Counted from the stretch's first letter, positions 7,042-16,365 are shown. The stretch: DNA of 64,000 bases from Fulvivirgaceae bacterium JP3-4 (GCA_029309925.1 JARKND010000001.1:2418001-2482000); one strand, 5' to 3'. Translations and numbers: made by a program. The notes: generated from the letters alone by a model not told the origin.

Positions 7042-9675
7042 CTATTCAGACCTCAGACTTCTGACGGGATTGAGCATTGCGGCCTTCACCGCCTGGAAGC
7101 TAACGGTAAGCAACGTAATGGCTACCGCTCCAGCCGCAGCTCCTGCAAATGCCCACCAGCTCAGTTCCGTGTGATATTCATAATTTTTCAGCCAGGTAGT
7201 CAATATGTAATAGGCAAGCGGAACTGCTATGCAACAAGAAATTATCACAAGGATTATGAACTGTTGTGAGAGCATACGCCACAGGTTGCTGACAGACGCG
7301 CCAAGCACTTTTCTTATACCGATCTCCTTCGTGCGCTGCTCGGCCACGTAGGAAGCCAGTCCAAACAGCCCGAGACAACTAATCAGGATAGCAAGTGATG
7401 CGAACACTGCAGCGAGTTTTCCAATGCGTTCTTCATTGGCAAACTTGGCCGCAAATTCCTGGTCTGCAAATTTATAGTCGAACGGAATATCCGGTATCAC
7501 CTTCATAAATACTTCTTCAATTTTTGGAAGGGCGTCCGCTGCTGCGACACCGGGAGCGATTCGCAATAATAAAACCCGTTCGTACCCGTACGTCAGATAG
7601 ATTGCTGGCTTGACAGGTTCGAAAGGTGAATTCATCACCATGTCATTGATCACGCCAACCACGTGGAAATCCTGATCGACATTCCATGCCCTGTTCGTCC
7701 AGCGGATCGTTTTTCCTACAGGCTTATCGATGTTCATGTAATCAACTGCAGCCTTGTTCAGAATAACGGCTGCACTATCACTCGCAATCTCGTCTGAAAA
7801 ATCTCGTCCCTCAATAAACTGCCATCCGACTGTGTGACCGAAATCAGCAGACACATTCAGTGTCGCGAAGCTTGCTTCAAATGAAGGATCTTTTCCCTCC
7901 CAATTGAAACCTCCATTATGTGACCACGTTCCCGTCAGGCTTCCACCCGACTCGCTGATGTGTGTCACAGCTCCGGTCTTCTTTAGCTCTGCACGAATAA
8001 CATCAGCCTTGGCATCAAACTCTCCTGATCTTTTTCTTATCACAATGAGTCCTTCCCTGTCATAGCCCACCGGTCTGTCTTTAACGAATTCTAATTGCTG
8101 ATAAATGACCGTGGTACAAATGATCAGGATGACGGAAACGGAAAACTGAATAACAACAAGCACCTGCCGCGGCAGCGATGACAACCTGCCGGCACGAAAA
8201 GTGCCTTTCAAAACGCTGACTGGCTTAAATGACGAGAGGTACAAAGCGGGATAACTTCCCGCGAGAAATCCGGTGATGAAAATAAACGCGGCAGCAGCTA
8301 TCCAGAAGAGAGGTTGAGCCAGTGGTAACGCAATTTCTTTTCCCGAAAGGTGGTTGAATGAGGGTAAAGCGATGTACACCACGAGCAGACTGCATATGAA
8401 CGCCAGTATCACTACTAAAAATGACTCACTGAAGAACTGTGTGATCAGTTGTCTCCGGACAGAACCAATGGTTTTACGGATTCCAACTTCCTTCGCTCGC
8501 TTTTCTGATCGTGCCGTGCTGAGGTTCATAAAATTGATACACGCAAGGATCAGCACAAATACACCAATCGCACCGATGAACCACACCAGTTGTACCGGAC
8601 CTGTCATCAGCTGCCCTTCCTTGTAATTTGAATATAAGTGCCAGTCCTTCATGGGCTGGAGCAGGATGTCATAATCGTATTGAAGCTCATCTTTCATGTA
8701 GTCGAGGTTGGCGATGGCCTTCATCTGTGCTTTCCGGATCGCTGCGCCTGCTTCCTCCATTGTTTTCTTTTCTGCGATTTGCACATATAAGAAGAGGAAG
8801 TGATTGTCCCAGCCTTGCCTGGTGATATAACTTGCATCCTTTTCGTAAAACGTCCACGATTGAAAGAACTGAAGACCGTACAGCGCAGTGTTTTTCGGAA
8901 AATCCTCAAACACGCCTGTCACAATGAGCTCAGTTGAATTATTGATTTTCATTGGCTTGCCGAGCGGATCAGTATCTCCAAAGAAAGCTTTCGCTGTAGA
9001 TGCGGAAAGCATCACACCGTTCAGCTCATTGAGCGCTGACCAGTTTCCATAAACCATGCTGAACGAAAACATCTCAGGTCCACCCTCCCCGATGTACATG
9101 CCGGTTTTGTTCAGCTTCTTCTCTTCCGTTGACAGGATTGCATCAAATCCACCCGGACCAGAGATCGGCACTACGTGTTTGAAATTCTCACGATACGTAG
9201 TCTGCATCTCAACGATCAGCGGATATTGGATGTACTTTTGGCCCTGGTAGTATTTATCCTGGTAGTGAAACCCCTTCGAGACTTGCGCAATGTCATTGTA
9301 GTTTCTAAAATACCTGTTGAATGACAACTCATCGTAGACCCAGAGGCCAACAAGAATTGCAACCGCCATGCCGGATGCGAGTCCTGCGATGTTGATAAAG
9401 GAATATCCGTAATTTTTCACGAGGTTGCGGAAGGCGATGATAAAGTAACTTTTGAGCATAGGCAGTGAGTTGGATGAACCGTAGTTGCGAAATGATTTAA
9501 TGAACTCGGGACGAAAGTAGCGGAGCACCGTGAGCGCGAATATCCAGTTTGCTTTCCTTAGAGATGTCAACGAGTTCTTCCGGAAGACCTCTGTCAGGTC
9601 GCCTTCGATCTCTTCCAGGTAATCTTCACGGCAGAACCAGCGAAGAAAAGCAAGTGGTCGTCTCGGTGGCTGCAT
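7042..9675 (-). CDS. MacB/FtsX-type ABC transporter permease with N-terminal prefix domain
   Basis: Inner-membrane permease of 877 residues of the MacB/LolC-like class common in Bacteroidota. The first 75 residues (RWFCREDYLEEIEGDLTEVF and on) form the permease prefix domain seen in a subset of this family. They are followed by the classic start of the core (MLKSYFIIAFRNLVKNYGYS), a MacB-type periplasmic domain, an FtsX helix bundle (EKRAKEVGIRKTIGS), a second periplasmic domain and a second FtsX bundle (EQRTKEIGIRKVLGA). No ATPase gene lies beside it; the partner must be encoded elsewhere. Its start overlaps the stop of the upstream PadR gene by one base (TGATG), which indicates translational coupling. 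Substrate unknown; roles in efflux or lipoprotein or peptide export are possible. Confidence 0.9.
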   Translation of the reverse strand: MQPPRRPLAFLRWFCREDYLEEIEGDLTEVFRKNSLTSLRKANWIFALTVLRYFRPEFIKSFRNYGSSNSLPMLKSYFIIAFRNLVKNYGYSFINIAGLASGMAVAILVGLWVYDELSFNRYFRNYNDIAQVSKGFHYQDKYYQGQKYIQYPLIVEMQTTYRENFKHVVPISGPGGFDAILSTEEKKLNKTGMYIGEGGPEMFSFSMVYGNWSALNELNGVMLSASTAKAFFGDTDPLGKPMKINNSTELIVTGVFEDFPKNTALYGLQFFQSWTFYEKDASYITRQGWDNHFLFLYVQIAEKKTMEEAGAAIRKAQMKAIANLDYMKDELQYDYDILLQPMKDWHLYSNYKEGQLMTGPVQLVWFIGAIGVFVLILACINFMNLSTARSEKRAKEVGIRKTIGSVRRQLITQFFSESFLVVILAFICSLLVVYIALPSFNHLSGKEIALPLAQPLFWIAAAAFIFITGFLAGSYPALYLSSFKPVSVLKGTFRAGRLSSLPRQVLVVIQFSVSVILIICTTVIYQQLEFVKDRPVGYDREGLIVIRKRSGEFDAKADVIRAELKKTGAVTHISESGGSLTGTWSHNGGFNWEGKDPSFEASFATLNVSADFGHTVGWQFIEGRDFSDEIASDSAAVILNKAAVDYMNIDKPVGKTIRWTNRAWNVDQDFHVVGVINDMVMNSPFEPVKPAIYLTYGYERVLLLRIAPGVAAADALPKIEEVFMKVIPDIPFDYKFADQEFAAKFANEERIGKLAAVFASLAILISCLGLFGLASYVAEQRTKEIGIRKVLGASVSNLWRMLSQQFIILVIISCCIAVPLAYYILTTWLKNYEYHTELSWWAFAGAAAGAVAITLLTVSFQAVKAAMLNPVRSLRSE

Positions 9676-10001
9676 CAGGTGAAGGAAATTTTTGGTATTT
9701 GCCTATAGAGGCTTGTTCTCAGATCATACTGACTGTCAAGCATCCGCTTGCCCAATGCAGTGATCACGTAGAATTTTTTACGTCTTCCACCACGGTCCTC
9801 TGTTATGCCTCCAAATCGCGACTTTACGAATCCTTTGTCTTCAAGTCGTTTAAGGGCAACATGCACAGCGCTTATGTTTATCTTCTTACCCTGTTTGTCT
9901 TCCAGATTTTCGAGGATGGACACGCCATAGGCTTCATCATGCAGCGCAGCAACCATGAGCAGCACGAGTTCTTCAAATTCGCCAAGGGATTGGGCTTTCA
10001 T
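9675..10001 (-). CDS. PadR-family transcriptional regulator
   Basis: A 108-residue PadR winged-helix regulator. The signature is clear: LGEFEELVLLMVAALHDEAY, then SAVHVALKRLEDKGFV in the recognition helix region, and the wing with EDRGGRRKKFYVITALGK. It lacks the long C-terminal coiled-coil extension of larger PadR proteins, so it is the short (s2-like) form. It is the first gene of a two-gene unit with the permease downstream, a pairing seen repeatedly in Bacteroidota, in which PadR represses its own operon. The divergent upstream region (10002-10193) is A/T rich and shared with the Lgt-like gene, so PadR could influence both directions. Confidence 0.93.
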   Translation of the reverse strand: MKAQSLGEFEELVLLMVAALHDEAYGVSILENLEDKQGKKINISAVHVALKRLEDKGFVKSRFGGITEDRGGRRKKFYVITALGKRMLDSQYDLRTSLYRQIPKISFT

Positions 10002-10193
10002 TCTATTATTTACTTAACAAACGTGAATATAATTAATATGTTTCACTTTTGTTATATAAATCAGCATGAATGTTGCATACCAGCCAGAAAATATAAGCGT
10101 TCACCCTTGCCGTACACCTATTAAAACTCAGTGAAATATAATTTGGCGAATCATCGCGAAATGCTGTTTATATTGTAACAAACCTTCTATTAC

Positions 10194-10964
10194 TTGATAC
10201 CTCTCGAGCCGAAAATTGGAAGTCTGGAGATTAATGTTCATCTCATTGTTGAGTATGCGGCCTTCTTCGCTGCTTACCGTTATTACGTATACCTGCGGAA
10301 ACGGAGCGTTGATTCAATTTCATCTTCAAATCGAATTTCGATAATTCTTGGTGCGGCCATTGGAGCGCTTGTTGGCTCGCGCCTGATTGGGCTCCTGGAG
10401 AATCCGCTTGCTGATTTTTCAGACATCGGTCCGCTTCAACTCTATAATGTGAAAACGATCACGGGAGGTCTCTTTGGCGGACTGCTTGGCGTAGAACTGG
10501 CAAAGCGTAGAATCGGAGAAAAAAATTCTTCAGGCGACTTGTTTACGTTCCCTTTGATCCTTGGCATATTCATCGGCCGGATCGGATGTTTTCTTTCTGG
10601 CACGAAGGAATTCACGTATGGAACACCGACTGATTTTATTTTGGGAATGAACCTGGGCGATGGCGTTCTCCGCCACCCTCTTGCGCTGTATGAATTGCTT
10701 TTCCTTATCACACTCTTTCTGTTCTTGCGAAACATACGTGCGAAAGACCGCCTCGAAAATGGAATGATCTTTAAAATTTTTATGATTTCATATTTCGGCT
10801 TCCGGTTTCTTATCGAGTTTATGAAGCCAAATTCATTTCTACTTTTCGGATTGAGCACGATTCAGTGGCTGTGTATCATCGTTTTCCTATATTACTGGAA
10901 AACAGTGCTGAAACTTGCAGGTTTTGATGCGAGGTCGCGAATACTTTCCCGATCAAATTCCTGA
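10194..10964 (+). CDS. Divergent Lgt-like (prolipoprotein diacylglyceryl transferase family) membrane protein
   Basis: A polytopic membrane protein of 256 residues (TTG start) with the outline of Lgt: GSRL at 61-64, TGGLFGGLLG near 90-99, GRIG at 128-131, RHPLALYE at 160-167 and FRFLIEF at 203-209, the last matching the Lgt RFIVEF motif with arginine 204 and glutamate 208. Compared by eye with E. coli Lgt, the conserved NFING after GRLG is here CFLSG, and the SFHGG histidine block is TITGG. Residues that matter in true Lgt are therefore replaced. I infer a paralogue acting on a related lipid or phosphatidylglycerol-type headgroup rather than the housekeeping enzyme. The next gene starts 13 bases after its stop, so the two are probably co-transcribed. 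The TTG start is uncertain. Confidence 0.75.
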   Translation: MIPLEPKIGSLEINVHLIVEYAAFFAAYRYYVYLRKRSVDSISSSNRISIILGAAIGALVGSRLIGLLENPLADFSDIGPLQLYNVKTITGGLFGGLLGVELAKRRIGEKNSSGDLFTFPLILGIFIGRIGCFLSGTKEFTYGTPTDFILGMNLGDGVLRHPLALYELLFLITLFLFLRNIRAKDRLENGMIFKIFMISYFGFRFLIEFMKPNSFLLFGLSTIQWLCIIVFLYYWKTVLKLAGFDARSRILSRSNS

Positions 10965-10977
10965 TAAAGATCTGACC

Positions 10978-12378
10978 ATGCCCACACGAAAATATACCTA
11001 CTACGACTTCACGTTGAGCCTCTGCCCGGAATGCCTGAAGCGCATCGATGCAAAAATTGTATTCGAGGATGACAAAGTTTATATGCTCAAGCGCTGCAAT
11101 GAACATGGGGCATCGAAGGTGCTGATTGCCGATGACGTGGCTTACTATAAGAACATCAGGAATTACAACAAGCCTTCCGAGACACCGTATACGTTTAACA
11201 CTAAAACACACTACGGATGTCCTTATGATTGCGGGTTATGCCCCGACCATGAACAGCATTCTTGTCTTACAGTTGTTGAGATCACTGACCGGTGTAACCT
11301 CACCTGCCCTACCTGCTATGCGGGATCGTCACCAACCTACGGAAGGCATAGGACGCTCGAAGAGGTGAAGAAAATGCTCGATGCCGTTGTGCGAAATGAA
11401 CGTGAACCTGACGTGGTGCAGATCAGCGGTGGAGAGCCAACCTTGCACCCACAGCTATTCGAGATCCTCGATTATGCGAAGACACTTCCGATCAAGCACC
11501 TGATGCTGAACACCAACGGAATCACTATTGCCCGAGATTTTGAATTTGCGAAACGACTTGCAGACTACATGCCGGACTTTGAAATCTACCTGCAATTCGA
11601 CTCATTCAGCAACGATGTGCTGCAGGTGATGCGCGGAGCAGACCTCGCTGCAATACGTGAGCAGGCACTGGCTCATCTCAACGAACTGAATTTGTCGACA
11701 ACGCTCGTGGTCACTATACAAAAAAATCTGAATGACCATGAGATAGGAACGATTATCGATTTTGCTTTGAAGCAACGCTGCGTCCGCGGGGTTACGCTTC
11801 AGCCTACCCAGATCGCGGGTCGCCTTGAAAATTTCGACACGGACGCAGACCGGATCACGCTTACTGAGGTACGCAGAAAGATCCTTGAACAATCCAGCGT
11901 GTTCAACAGTGACGACCTGATTCCTGTGCCATGCAACCCCGATGCATTGATGATGGGTTATGCACTCAAGCTTGCCGGAGAAGTTTTTCCACTCACGCGT
12001 TATGTCAATCCTGCCGACCTGCTGGATAACAGCCGGAATACAATTGTGTATGAACAGGATGCCCATCTCCACGGAAAAATGATCGAGTTGTTCAGCACGG
12101 GCAATTCTCTGGATGGGGCTGCCGAAAAAATGCACTCGCTTCTCTGCTGCCTTCCACAGATACACGCGCCATCGCTCACTTACAATAATTTGTTCAGGGT
12201 GATCATTATGCAGTTTATTGATGCGCATAATTTTGATGTGCGATCGGTGAAGAAGTCATGTGTGCATATCGTAGACAAAGATTACAACATTATTCCCTTT
12301 GAAACGATGAATCTCTTTTACCGCGATCATCGGAAAGAGGCCCTGCAAAAACTTCAACAACATGAACTCCAGAAATAA
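10978..12378 (+). CDS. Radical SAM enzyme of the MJ0619 / tetraether synthase (Tes) type
   Basis: A 466-residue radical SAM protein. The SAM-cluster motif is CNLTCPTC (cysteines 106, 110, 113). Before it lie two features typical of the MJ0619/Tes family: an N-terminal cysteine site (C16, C19, C40, with H43 in the CNEHG motif), probably rubredoxin- or zinc-like, and CPYDCGLCPDHEQHSC (C81, C85, C88, H91, H94, C96), which can hold an additional cluster. ISGGEPTLHP is the SAM-binding GGE motif. The C-terminus has the family ending SCVHIVDKDYNIIPFETMN. Characterised relatives join lipid alkyl chains (Tes) or methylate pterin precursors. The start at 10978 was preferred to an overlapping ATG at 10927, because the family N-terminus fits it. 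It lies between an Lgt-like gene and a small membrane protein. Confidence 0.8.
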   Translation: MPTRKYTYYDFTLSLCPECLKRIDAKIVFEDDKVYMLKRCNEHGASKVLIADDVAYYKNIRNYNKPSETPYTFNTKTHYGCPYDCGLCPDHEQHSCLTVVEITDRCNLTCPTCYAGSSPTYGRHRTLEEVKKMLDAVVRNEREPDVVQISGGEPTLHPQLFEILDYAKTLPIKHLMLNTNGITIARDFEFAKRLADYMPDFEIYLQFDSFSNDVLQVMRGADLAAIREQALAHLNELNLSTTLVVTIQKNLNDHEIGTIIDFALKQRCVRGVTLQPTQIAGRLENFDTDADRITLTEVRRKILEQSSVFNSDDLIPVPCNPDALMMGYALKLAGEVFPLTRYVNPADLLDNSRNTIVYEQDAHLHGKMIELFSTGNSLDGAAEKMHSLLCCLPQIHAPSLTYNNLFRVIIMQFIDAHNFDVRSVKKSCVHIVDKDYNIIPFETMNLFYRDHRKEALQKLQQHELQK

Positions 12379-12389
12379 ATAAAACCTAT

Positions 12390-12575
12390 ATGGACGGAAT
12401 CGGATCACTGATTGCATTACTTCTCAGCATCATGCTTGGGCCACCCATCATTTTCCTGATCATCGCGTTGGGCAAACGGAAAACAGACCGAAAGTTTGCC
12501 AATGTGTTTTTTATCCTTGCTGTTGCATGGCTGATCATCGGGGGTGGAATCTGCGCTACACTTCTAGGTTATTGA
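12390..12575 (+). CDS. Two-helix membrane microprotein
   Basis: 61 residues with two hydrophobic segments (about residues 5-27 and 39-58) joined by a basic turn (GKRKTDRKF), giving a hairpin with both ends outside by the positive-inside rule. There is no recognisable family. It starts 11 bases after the radical SAM stop and is followed 15 bases later by the next gene, so it belongs to the same transcript. A role as a small membrane anchor or subunit for the lipid-related enzymes upstream is inference from position only. Confidence 0.6.
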   Translation: MDGIGSLIALLLSIMLGPPIIFLIIALGKRKTDRKFANVFFILAVAWLIIGGGICATLLGY

Positions 12576-12590
12576 TTTAATTTCCCGTAT

Positions 12591-13040
12591 ATGAAAAATT
12601 CGATGGTTAACACGTTTTTGTTTGTGGTCTTCTCGACCTCGCTGTATGCACAGCAGCCTTTAACTGAGAGCCAACGCATGGAAATCTCTGCGCTGATTGA
12701 TAAATATTCGCAGGCAAGAGAGAAACAGGATACAGTTCTTTTGAAATCAATACTGACATTCGACATTGACCAGCTCGTCTCAACCGGGGAATGGCGCGAA
12801 GGCGTCAACGCGGCAGTGAAAGGAATGCTTCGAAGCTCAGCTACCAATAGCGGTACAAGAAGGCTTTCCATTCATAAGATCCGCATGATCGATCCTCAAA
12901 GCGCCATTATCGACTGCCGGTATGAAATCTCAGGCACTGAGGGCGCTCTGGCAAGAAACATGTGGAGCACATTTGTCGTGATCAATCAAAAGAAGACCTG
13001 GAAGATTACCGCTATCCGGAACATGCTTCCCTCGCAATAA
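12591..13040 (+). CDS. Exported NTF2-like (DUF4440/SnoaL-type) protein
   Basis: 149 residues with a signal peptide (hydrophobic stretch to about residue 20, cleavage likely after YAQ). The mature part has the NTF2-like cone layout: a first helix with AREKQDTVLLKSIL, a strand-turn with TFDIDQLVSTGEW, and three final strands including DPQSAIIDCRYEI and WSTFVVINQKKTWKITAIRNM. This matches the DUF4440/SgcJ group, whose members bind small molecules or act as accessory folds. No catalytic residues can be named. It is the fourth gene of the Lgt-like operon and is convergent, five bases apart, with the M20 peptidase gene. Confidence 0.7.
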   Translation: MKNSMVNTFLFVVFSTSLYAQQPLTESQRMEISALIDKYSQAREKQDTVLLKSILTFDIDQLVSTGEWREGVNAAVKGMLRSSATNSGTRRLSIHKIRMIDPQSAIIDCRYEISGTEGALARNMWSTFVVINQKKTWKITAIRNMLPSQ

Positions 13041-13045
13041 AAATT

Positions 13046-14368
13046 CTATTTGCCGAAAAGTTCCAGTGCACCAACCGTCATGGCCATCACTCCTGCTGCG
13101 ATCGTAGGTTTCGGCAAGGGTTGAAATGTTGAAGAATGCAAAGATGGCAATGGTGTACCGTTAGCGATGAACTTCTTAAACGTGTCCGGCTCAACGGTGC
13201 CAAGCCAAAACATCACGTATGGAATCGGCTTTTGCGCGCGGGCAAATCTGCTGAAATCCTCTCCGATCATGGACGGGTGCATCTCCAATACGTTTTCCGC
13301 TTTGAAGATGCTTTTGTATACATCAACAAGTCTCATGGTTAACGCTTTGTCATTGACGGTGGCTGGAGCAGAGTCATTCCACGTAATGTCGGGAAGTTTA
13401 TCCTCCGGAAGACCGGCCTGCAGCGCAAGATATTTGCTTTTGTTTTGAATGGCTGCAATTACCTGTTGCCGCACTTCATCGGAATACGAACGCAATGTCA
13501 GCTGCAACTTCACCTGATCAGGAATGATATTGTATACCGTGCCTCCGTGAACCGATCCAACGGTGATCACTGCCGACTGCAATGGATCTATTTCCCTGCT
13601 GACAATAGTTTGAAAGGCCAGAATCATCTGCGCAGATAAGACGATCGGATCTACTGTCTGATGCGGGGCGGCACCGTGTCCACCTTTTCCATACACGGTA
13701 ATATCCATCATATCCACACTGGCCATGAACGGCCCGGCACTGTAGCCTATCGTTCCCGCTGGCATGCCCGCATGATTGTGAACCGCAAGTGCATAATCCG
13801 GATAAGGCACACGCTCATACAATTTATCATTCAGCATTGCTCTCGCGCCAATTCCATTTTCTTCAGATGGCTGCGCGATAAGCACCAGTGTGCCCTTCCA
13901 TGATTTTTTGTTTTCCGCCAGAGCGCGTGCTGTTCCTACAAAGACAGTCATGTGGATATCATGACCACAGGCATGCATCACACTCACTTCGGCACCGGAA
14001 GCATTGATTGCTTTCACTTTGCTTGCATACGGAAGATTTGTTTTCTCTTCTACAGGCAAAGCATCCATATCAGTGCGGATGAGTACAGTCGGACCACTTC
14101 CGTTCCGGAGCACAGCTGCGACACCGTATCCTCCTATTTTTTCAAAGACTTCGAATCCAAGAGCCTTGAGTTCTTGTGACATGACAGCAGAAGTTTTTTC
14201 TTCCTGCTGCGAAAGCTCCGGATGCGCGTGGAGCTGCCTGTAAAGTTGTTCCAGCGATCGATAGTTTCTGTTGATGCTCAGCTGAATATCCTTTTGAAAA
14301 CGATTGCTTTGTCCAAAACTATGGACAGCAAGAAGCAACAACAGCATTGATAACAGTATACGTGGCAT
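13046..14368 (-). CDS. Exported M20 family amidohydrolase/peptidase
   Basis: 440 residues with a signal peptide (cleavage near SFG-Q20). It belongs to the M20D (HipO-like, N-acyl-amino-acid hydrolase) group: MHACGHDIHM at 131-140 supplies cysteine 134 and histidine 136 as metal ligands, QPSEENGIGARAML holds the catalytic and metal-binding glutamates at about 169-170, and VHNHAG and the late HPSMIGEDFSRF block complete the metal site. A dimerisation lid domain lies around residues 210-330. All metal ligands appear present. The enzyme should release amino acids from N-acylated or short peptide substrates in the periplasm. It is 65 bases downstream of the GH2 gene on the same strand and may be co-transcribed with it. 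Confidence 0.9.
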   Translation of the reverse strand: MPRILLSMLLLLLAVHSFGQSNRFQKDIQLSINRNYRSLEQLYRQLHAHPELSQQEEKTSAVMSQELKALGFEVFEKIGGYGVAAVLRNGSGPTVLIRTDMDALPVEEKTNLPYASKVKAINASGAEVSVMHACGHDIHMTVFVGTARALAENKKSWKGTLVLIAQPSEENGIGARAMLNDKLYERVPYPDYALAVHNHAGMPAGTIGYSAGPFMASVDMMDITVYGKGGHGAAPHQTVDPIVLSAQMILAFQTIVSREIDPLQSAVITVGSVHGGTVYNIIPDQVKLQLTLRSYSDEVRQQVIAAIQNKSKYLALQAGLPEDKLPDITWNDSAPATVNDKALTMRLVDVYKSIFKAENVLEMHPSMIGEDFSRFARAQKPIPYVMFWLGTVEPDTFKKFIANGTPLPSLHSSTFQPLPKPTIAAGVMAMTVGALELFGK

Positions 14369-14433
14369 TCCTGGAAATTTCTGCCGAATCTAAAGACAAA
14401 ATTGCTCGCCACAAAGTGTGCACGGTCCATCAA

Positions 14434-16248
14434 TCAGGATTCAAGGATCCGATCCGGCACGAAGAGTTCTCCCGTTTGGTCATCCATCAGTCCGTTTCGC
14501 TCATCTTCGATGTTTGTCGCCTGGGTGTACACATCGCCTGCGATGGGCAATTTTCTCAGTTCCTTCTTAAACGCAACAATGCTTTTACTTCTCTCATCGA
14601 GATTTTCAGGGCCGCCATAATCCTTAAAGCCAAACCCGCCCCACTCACTTATAACAATTGGAACCTGACCGCGGTAAAAGAATGGATCGCCAATGACCAG
14701 CGGATTCGCGGCAACGCCATTTGTTTCGCCTTGCGTAATCTTCGTCAGTATCTCGCGCCAGCGGTTAACATCCGTCACATAGACGTGGGCCGTAAGCAGA
14801 TCTGATTTCAGTTTCCCCTCCCATGAAATATGATTCCACCCATCGTTCTCAACCACGAGGAACTGCGGATGATAGATCTTCATGTAATGATAGGTGTCGA
14901 TGAGATACTGACGCACGTCCTTGTTAGTTGCCACGTCCTGAATGCCCCAGTCTTCGTTGTATAAGCTCCATAAGACAATCGATGGATTTGTTTCGGTCAT
15001 AGCAAGCATTCGCTGTAATTCATCAAAATGATTTTTCCTGCTCAGCGCTGTTGATGAATGAGGGCTCGGTACTTCTATCCATACCAGCAGACCAATCTCA
15101 TCGGCAAGGTTAAAAATTCTCGGATCAATTCCGGCAATGTGTACCCGTACCAGATTACATCCCAGCTTCTTGATGGCGATCATGTGATTCTTCATTTGCT
15201 CGTATGTGGCAGTGCCTGGCTGGTACAAAATACCGTTGAGGTAAATCACTTCATTATTGAGATAGATGAATCGCCCGCGGGCTTCGATCTTGCGCAAACC
15301 GAAATGCGTTCGTATCTCTGCGAAATGACCATCGCTGCCTGCGAGTTGCGCGGTGAGCCTGTAGAGATGAGGTGTCGCTGGTGACCAAAGCTTCGCATCG
15401 GGGATCTCAATGACAAGGCGTTGATTCTTTTGCCCCGCTTCGAGTTGAAGCTCATAGTCCGATGATGCAATAGGCTCATCATCCAATTGATCCACAGCAG
15501 ACACCCGCAACCGGATCACATATTTTCCTGCATCGTGAATCCGCGTTGTCAATGTGAAGCGCACCAGTTTGTCTTCAACGATACTCAATACACTTACCCG
15601 CGACCGCAACCGGTTGCGTTCAACCGTCTCGAGCCACAGGCTCCTCACGGCTCCGGTGTACGTCTGGTACCAAATCCCACCGCGTTTGTACACATGGCTC
15701 TCCTGCTTTCCACGCGGAATTTCGGCATCCATCGTGTCTGCAATGCGCACGGTCAGTCGATTTACAGGCTGAAGGATCTCATCATTCAATTCATAACTGA
15801 ATGAACTGTACTCGCCATAGTGTACCTCTTCGTCTTCAATCGTTCGCAACGGATAACCATTTAACCAAACACGGGTTTCATAACCGCACGCTCCGAAGGT
15901 CAGCTGAAAGATCTGATGCTGGTTATCTTCACGCTTTGGAAGCGGGAATGTCCGCTCATACCATACTACCACTTTATCTTCCCACGCCCGGCCCTGAGAC
16001 TGTCCCTTCGCTGCCGCAAGATGCTGCTCCACGGATCCCGGCCAGTTTGCCTTATGTTGATAGTTGTGACCGAGATGCCATCCTTTGCTTAATCCTTCGT
16101 TGTTGGAATCGTGCTCAAAATTCCATTCGCCATCTAGCAGAACATGGGCATTGGGCCTCAATACCGTTCTCGGCAACAAACTAACCGGCTTCTTATTGAC
16201 TTCTTTTTCTTCTTTGATTTCTGTTGCAGAAAGGTTCGGGAAAATCAT
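14434..16248 (-). CDS. Glycoside hydrolase family 2 (beta-galactosidase/glucuronidase-like)
   Basis: 604 residues with the GH2 architecture: an N-terminal sugar-binding jelly roll (about 30-185, with the DGEWNFEHD entry), an immunoglobulin-like domain (190-290) and a TIM barrel to the end. The acid/base glutamate is in SLYNED (about residue 431) and the nucleophile in VISEWGGFG (about 534). Both are intact. No signal peptide is visible, so the enzyme may be cytoplasmic or exported by other means. Specificity (galactoside or glucuronide) cannot be read from the sequence. The GH43 lipoprotein nearby suggests plant or microbial polysaccharide use. Confidence 0.92.
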   Translation of the reverse strand: MIFPNLSATEIKEEKEVNKKPVSLLPRTVLRPNAHVLLDGEWNFEHDSNNEGLSKGWHLGHNYQHKANWPGSVEQHLAAAKGQSQGRAWEDKVVVWYERTFPLPKREDNQHQIFQLTFGACGYETRVWLNGYPLRTIEDEEVHYGEYSSFSYELNDEILQPVNRLTVRIADTMDAEIPRGKQESHVYKRGGIWYQTYTGAVRSLWLETVERNRLRSRVSVLSIVEDKLVRFTLTTRIHDAGKYVIRLRVSAVDQLDDEPIASSDYELQLEAGQKNQRLVIEIPDAKLWSPATPHLYRLTAQLAGSDGHFAEIRTHFGLRKIEARGRFIYLNNEVIYLNGILYQPGTATYEQMKNHMIAIKKLGCNLVRVHIAGIDPRIFNLADEIGLLVWIEVPSPHSSTALSRKNHFDELQRMLAMTETNPSIVLWSLYNEDWGIQDVATNKDVRQYLIDTYHYMKIYHPQFLVVENDGWNHISWEGKLKSDLLTAHVYVTDVNRWREILTKITQGETNGVAANPLVIGDPFFYRGQVPIVISEWGGFGFKDYGGPENLDERSKSIVAFKKELRKLPIAGDVYTQATNIEDERNGLMDDQTGELFVPDRILES

Positions 16249-16365
16249 AACACGCGTTTACTTTGAGTTCTAAAGTGCGGTAAAGATCGTGCCGCCCGGA
16301 TCAGCGTATTGTCGGTTCTGACTGAGAAATGCTCCTCGTGACTTTTTCTTTTTATAACTTTATGC

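Noticed and set aside
7042-9675. Two-component or efflux operon including an ATPase
   Set aside because: Only PadR and the permease are present; no ABC ATPase lies in the flanking sequence.
9549-10124. 191-codon open frame on the plus strand opposite padR and the permease start
   Set aside because: It is a shadow of the PadR gene, has no family pattern, and padR is unmistakable on the other strand.
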